Shown: positions 52,323 through 54,016 of the stretch, in pieces
How the letters are laid out: every line of letters starts with the position of its first letter
Position numbering within the stretch: position 1 is the first letter of the stretch
Notes under the pieces: model-generated
What the model saw: only the letters and a program-made list of their open reading frames with translations
The model's database searches: none
Told to the model about the DNA's origin: nothing
Program-made: the position numbers and the translations under genes
From: Pseudomonadota bacterium
GTDB taxonomy: Bacteria > Pseudomonadota > Alphaproteobacteria > Rhizobiales > Rhizobiaceae
Direction: 5' to 3'
Length of the DNA stretch: 54,016 nucleotides
Assembly (NCBI GenBank): GCA_023419535.1
Contig: JAEZXX010000120.1
Span: 1 to 54,016 of the forward strand

Positions 52323-53222
52323 TCATCGCTGGACGAGGCTTCGACGCGCGCTCTCCCTGATGGCGCGCGTCAGCCGGACGAGGGACGTCTCGACCCGTCG
52401 GGCGACCTGCCAGTAGAGCGGCACGTCGAGCGGCGAGCCGGGCAGGAGCTCGACCAGTTCGCCGGCCTCGATCAGCGGCCTGACCATCGCCTCGACGTTC
52501 ATGCCCCAGCCGAGCCCGAGCCGCGCGGCCTCCACAAAGCCTTCGCTGGAGGGCAGCCCGTGGGTCGGCATCGGGACCGGCCGGCCGGCCGCCCGTGCCG
52601 CAAAGTGCTCCTGAAGCCGGTCTTTGGCGTCGAAGGTCAGGGCCGGCGCCTCTGCCAGCGCCTCCGCCGTGACGCCGTCCGCGAAATGCCGCGCCATGAA
52701 GCCCGGGCTCGCCGTCGCCAGATAGCGCTGGGCGCCCAAGGGAACGACGCGGCAACCGGGCACGGGTCGCTCGATCGCGGTGACCGCCGCCAGCACCCGG
52801 CCCTCCTCCAGCCAGGTCGCCGTATGCCCTTCGTCGTCGAGGGACAGGGCGTAGAGATCGCGCGCCTCGTCCGGCAGGGAGGCCAGGGCGGGAAGGAACC
52901 AGCTCGCGAGGCTGTCCGAATTGACCGCGAGGCTGACCGTCGGCCGCCCGGAACCGCGCGGTCCGGAAAGCCCCGGCAGGGCCGCGAAAAGGTCGCCCTC
53001 CAGAAGGCCGACCGCCTCGGCGTGCCGGCAGACCGCCTCGCCGGCGTCGGTCGCCCGGCACGGTACCGCCCGCACGATCAGCCGCGCGCCCACCCGCTCC
53101 TCCAGCCCTCGGACGCGCTGGGAGACCGCCGAAGGGGTGATGCCGAGCGCCTCGGCCGCGCGTTCGAACGAACCCGTGCGAACGACGGCGGCGACCGTGC
53201 GGATGGCGGGATAGTCCAGCAC
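52323..53222 (-). CDS. argP: LysR-family regulator, ArgP/LysG-like
   Basis: A 299-residue LysR regulator of the ArgP (IciA/LysG) group. The N-terminus MLDYPAIRTVAAVVRTGSFE with RAAEALGITPSAVSQRVRGLEERVG is close to the ArgP wording, and VSLAVNSDSLASWFLPALA is the conserved start of its effector domain. ArgP proteins sense arginine or lysine and switch on an exporter. It is divergent from the LysE/ArgO-type exporter gene with 59 bases between starts, the standard arrangement. Confidence 0.9.
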   Translation of the reverse strand: MLDYPAIRTVAAVVRTGSFERAAEALGITPSAVSQRVRGLEERVGARLIVRAVPCRATDAGEAVCRHAEAVGLLEGDLFAALPGLSGPRGSGRPTVSLAVNSDSLASWFLPALASLPDEARDLYALSLDDEGHTATWLEEGRVLAAVTAIERPVPGCRVVPLGAQRYLATASPGFMARHFADGVTAEALAEAPALTFDAKDRLQEHFAARAAGRPVPMPTHGLPSSEGFVEAARLGLGWGMNVEAMVRPLIEAGELVELLPGSPLDVPLYWQVARRVETSLVRLTRAIRESARRSLVQR

Positions 53223-53281
53223 GCCTTGGATAAGCTCCGCTTCATCGAGATGAGGGATCTTCAGTAGCGCTTCTTCCGAGG

Positions 53282-53929
53282 ATGCGCGAGAGATCGGAGC
53301 CCACCCCCCGGAGCCCCGTCTTGAGCCTTCCCGTCTTCCTCACCGGCTTTGCGACCTCGCTCGGGCTGATCCTGGCGATCGGCGCGCAGAACGCCTTCGT
53401 CCTACGCCAGGGGCTGCTCGGACGCCATGTGATGGCCGTCGTCCTCGTCTGCGCGGTTTCGGACGCGTTGCTGATCAGCGTGGGAATCGTCGGCTTTCGG
53501 ACCGTCGCCGAGGCCCTCCCCTGGATCGAGCCGGCGATGCGGGTGGCGGGGGCGGCCTTCCTGATCTGGTTCGGCCTGCGCAGCCTGCGCGCGGCGCTGA
53601 CCTCGACGGACGCGCTGAAGGCGGCCGAGCAGGCGGCGGGCGGGCGCAAGGACGCGGTACTGACGGCGCTGGCGCTCACCTGGGCCAACCCGCACGTCTA
53701 TCTCGACACCGTCGTGCTCCTGGGATCCATCTCGACGCGGTTCGCGCAGGATCGCCTGTCCTTCGGGGCGGGCGCGGTGACGGCGTCCTTCGCCTTCTTC
53801 TTCACCCTCGGCTTCGGCGCGCGGCTGCTGCGCCCGCTTTTTGCCCGCCCCGGAACCTGGCGCGTGCTGGAGGGCGGCATCGCGGCGGTGATGTTCGCGA
53901 TCGCAGGCAAGCTCTTGCTGGGCGGGTGA
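53282..53929 (+). CDS. argO: LysE/ArgO family amino-acid exporter
   Basis: A 215-residue inner-membrane exporter with about six hydrophobic helices. GFATSLGLILAIGAQNAFVLRQGLL near the N-terminus is the LysE/ArgO signature (split block), and ALALTWANPHVYLDTVVLLG is its second repeat. The first 15 residues from the ATG at 53282 are polar, so a later start is possible. Export of arginine, lysine or canavanine is predicted, under the divergent ArgP-like regulator. Whether it favours lysine or arginine is not decidable. Confidence 0.92.
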   Translation: MRERSEPTPRSPVLSLPVFLTGFATSLGLILAIGAQNAFVLRQGLLGRHVMAVVLVCAVSDALLISVGIVGFRTVAEALPWIEPAMRVAGAAFLIWFGLRSLRAALTSTDALKAAEQAAGGRKDAVLTALALTWANPHVYLDTVVLLGSISTRFAQDRLSFGAGAVTASFAFFFTLGFGARLLRPLFARPGTWRVLEGGIAAVMFAIAGKLLLGG

Positions 53930-53980
53930 GAGAGTGGGGCGCCGGAGCCCTCCGAAGCCCGTCACCCGTCCGTCGCTTCG

Positions 53981-54016
53981 CGCCATTCCTCTCCCGCAAG
54001 CGGGAGAGGAATGGCG
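53981..54016. repeat. Long perfect palindrome at the window end
   Basis: CGCCATTCCTCTCCCGC (53981-53997) is followed by AA and then its exact reverse complement to 54016. The dyad may continue past the window. Its core CTCTCCCGCAAGCGGGAGAG resembles dispersed palindromic units common in high-GC proteobacteria, and it could also terminate the exporter transcript. Confidence 0.6.

Overview
The window is high-GC DNA with tightly packed, often overlapping genes and many GTG starts. It looks like a chromosomal segment of an alphaproteobacterium, most likely of the order Hyphomicrobiales (Rhizobiales). Pointers are a tRNA-His that lacks the universal G-1 and carries A73, a zwf-pgl-edd Entner-Doudoroff operon, a bacteriophytochrome of the HWE-kinase plus receiver type, an ScfR/RamB-type regulator divergent from isocitrate lyase, a PdhS/PleC-like multi-PAS kinase, and a structured leader before ornithine decarboxylase that fits the alphaproteobacterial speF motif. 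Genus cannot be settled from the sequence alone.

Layout. 1-7.4 kb: end of a TRAP transporter permease, its binding protein, an IclR regulator, an SCP2-type thiolase, an acyl-CoA ligase, a tandem PPC (DUF296) protein and an SDR, mostly overlapping: a catabolic operon for an unidentified carboxylic acid. 7.4-9.1 kb: a C-factor-like SDR, a TerB-like membrane protein and a DUF2256 zinc-ribbon protein. 9.2-11.0 kb: an AT-richer patch with an amber-interrupted PD-(D/E)XK nuclease-like gene, a decayed tyrosine recombinase, a small lipoprotein-like ORF and tRNA-His, read as the remnant of a tRNA-associated island. 11.3-18.2 kb: phasin, multi-PAS histidine kinase, AsmA-like protein and an exported hypothetical protein.

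18.2-28.9 kb: a putrescine ABC importer (potFGHI), a GNAT, the ScfR-like regulator divergent from aceA, a small protein behind aceA, and a glutamine synthetase-like gene overlapping an amine oxidase-like gene (puuA-puuB type). 29.1-32.4 kb: heme oxygenase and bacteriophytochrome, translationally coupled. 32.5-36.5 kb: the Entner-Doudoroff operon behind a 14-bp palindrome. 36.6-43.5 kb: glutamate synthase gltB and gltD, separated by a complete VapBC toxin-antitoxin module with its own operator-like inverted repeat.

43.8-54.0 kb: threonine aldolase; a CoA-transferase and HAD pair divergent from a LysR gene; thioesterase, enoyl-CoA hydratase and L,D-transpeptidase; a second LysR; ornithine decarboxylase with its long leader; and a divergent argP/argO-like regulator-exporter pair. 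A long perfect palindrome ends the window.

A physiological thread is polyamine and amino-acid nitrogen: putrescine import (pot), gamma-glutamylation and oxidation (puu), synthesis from ornithine (odc), basic amino-acid export (argO-like) and ammonium assimilation (gltBD). A second thread is carbon handling: TRAP/CoA-thioester catabolism, glyoxylate shunt and Entner-Doudoroff pathway.
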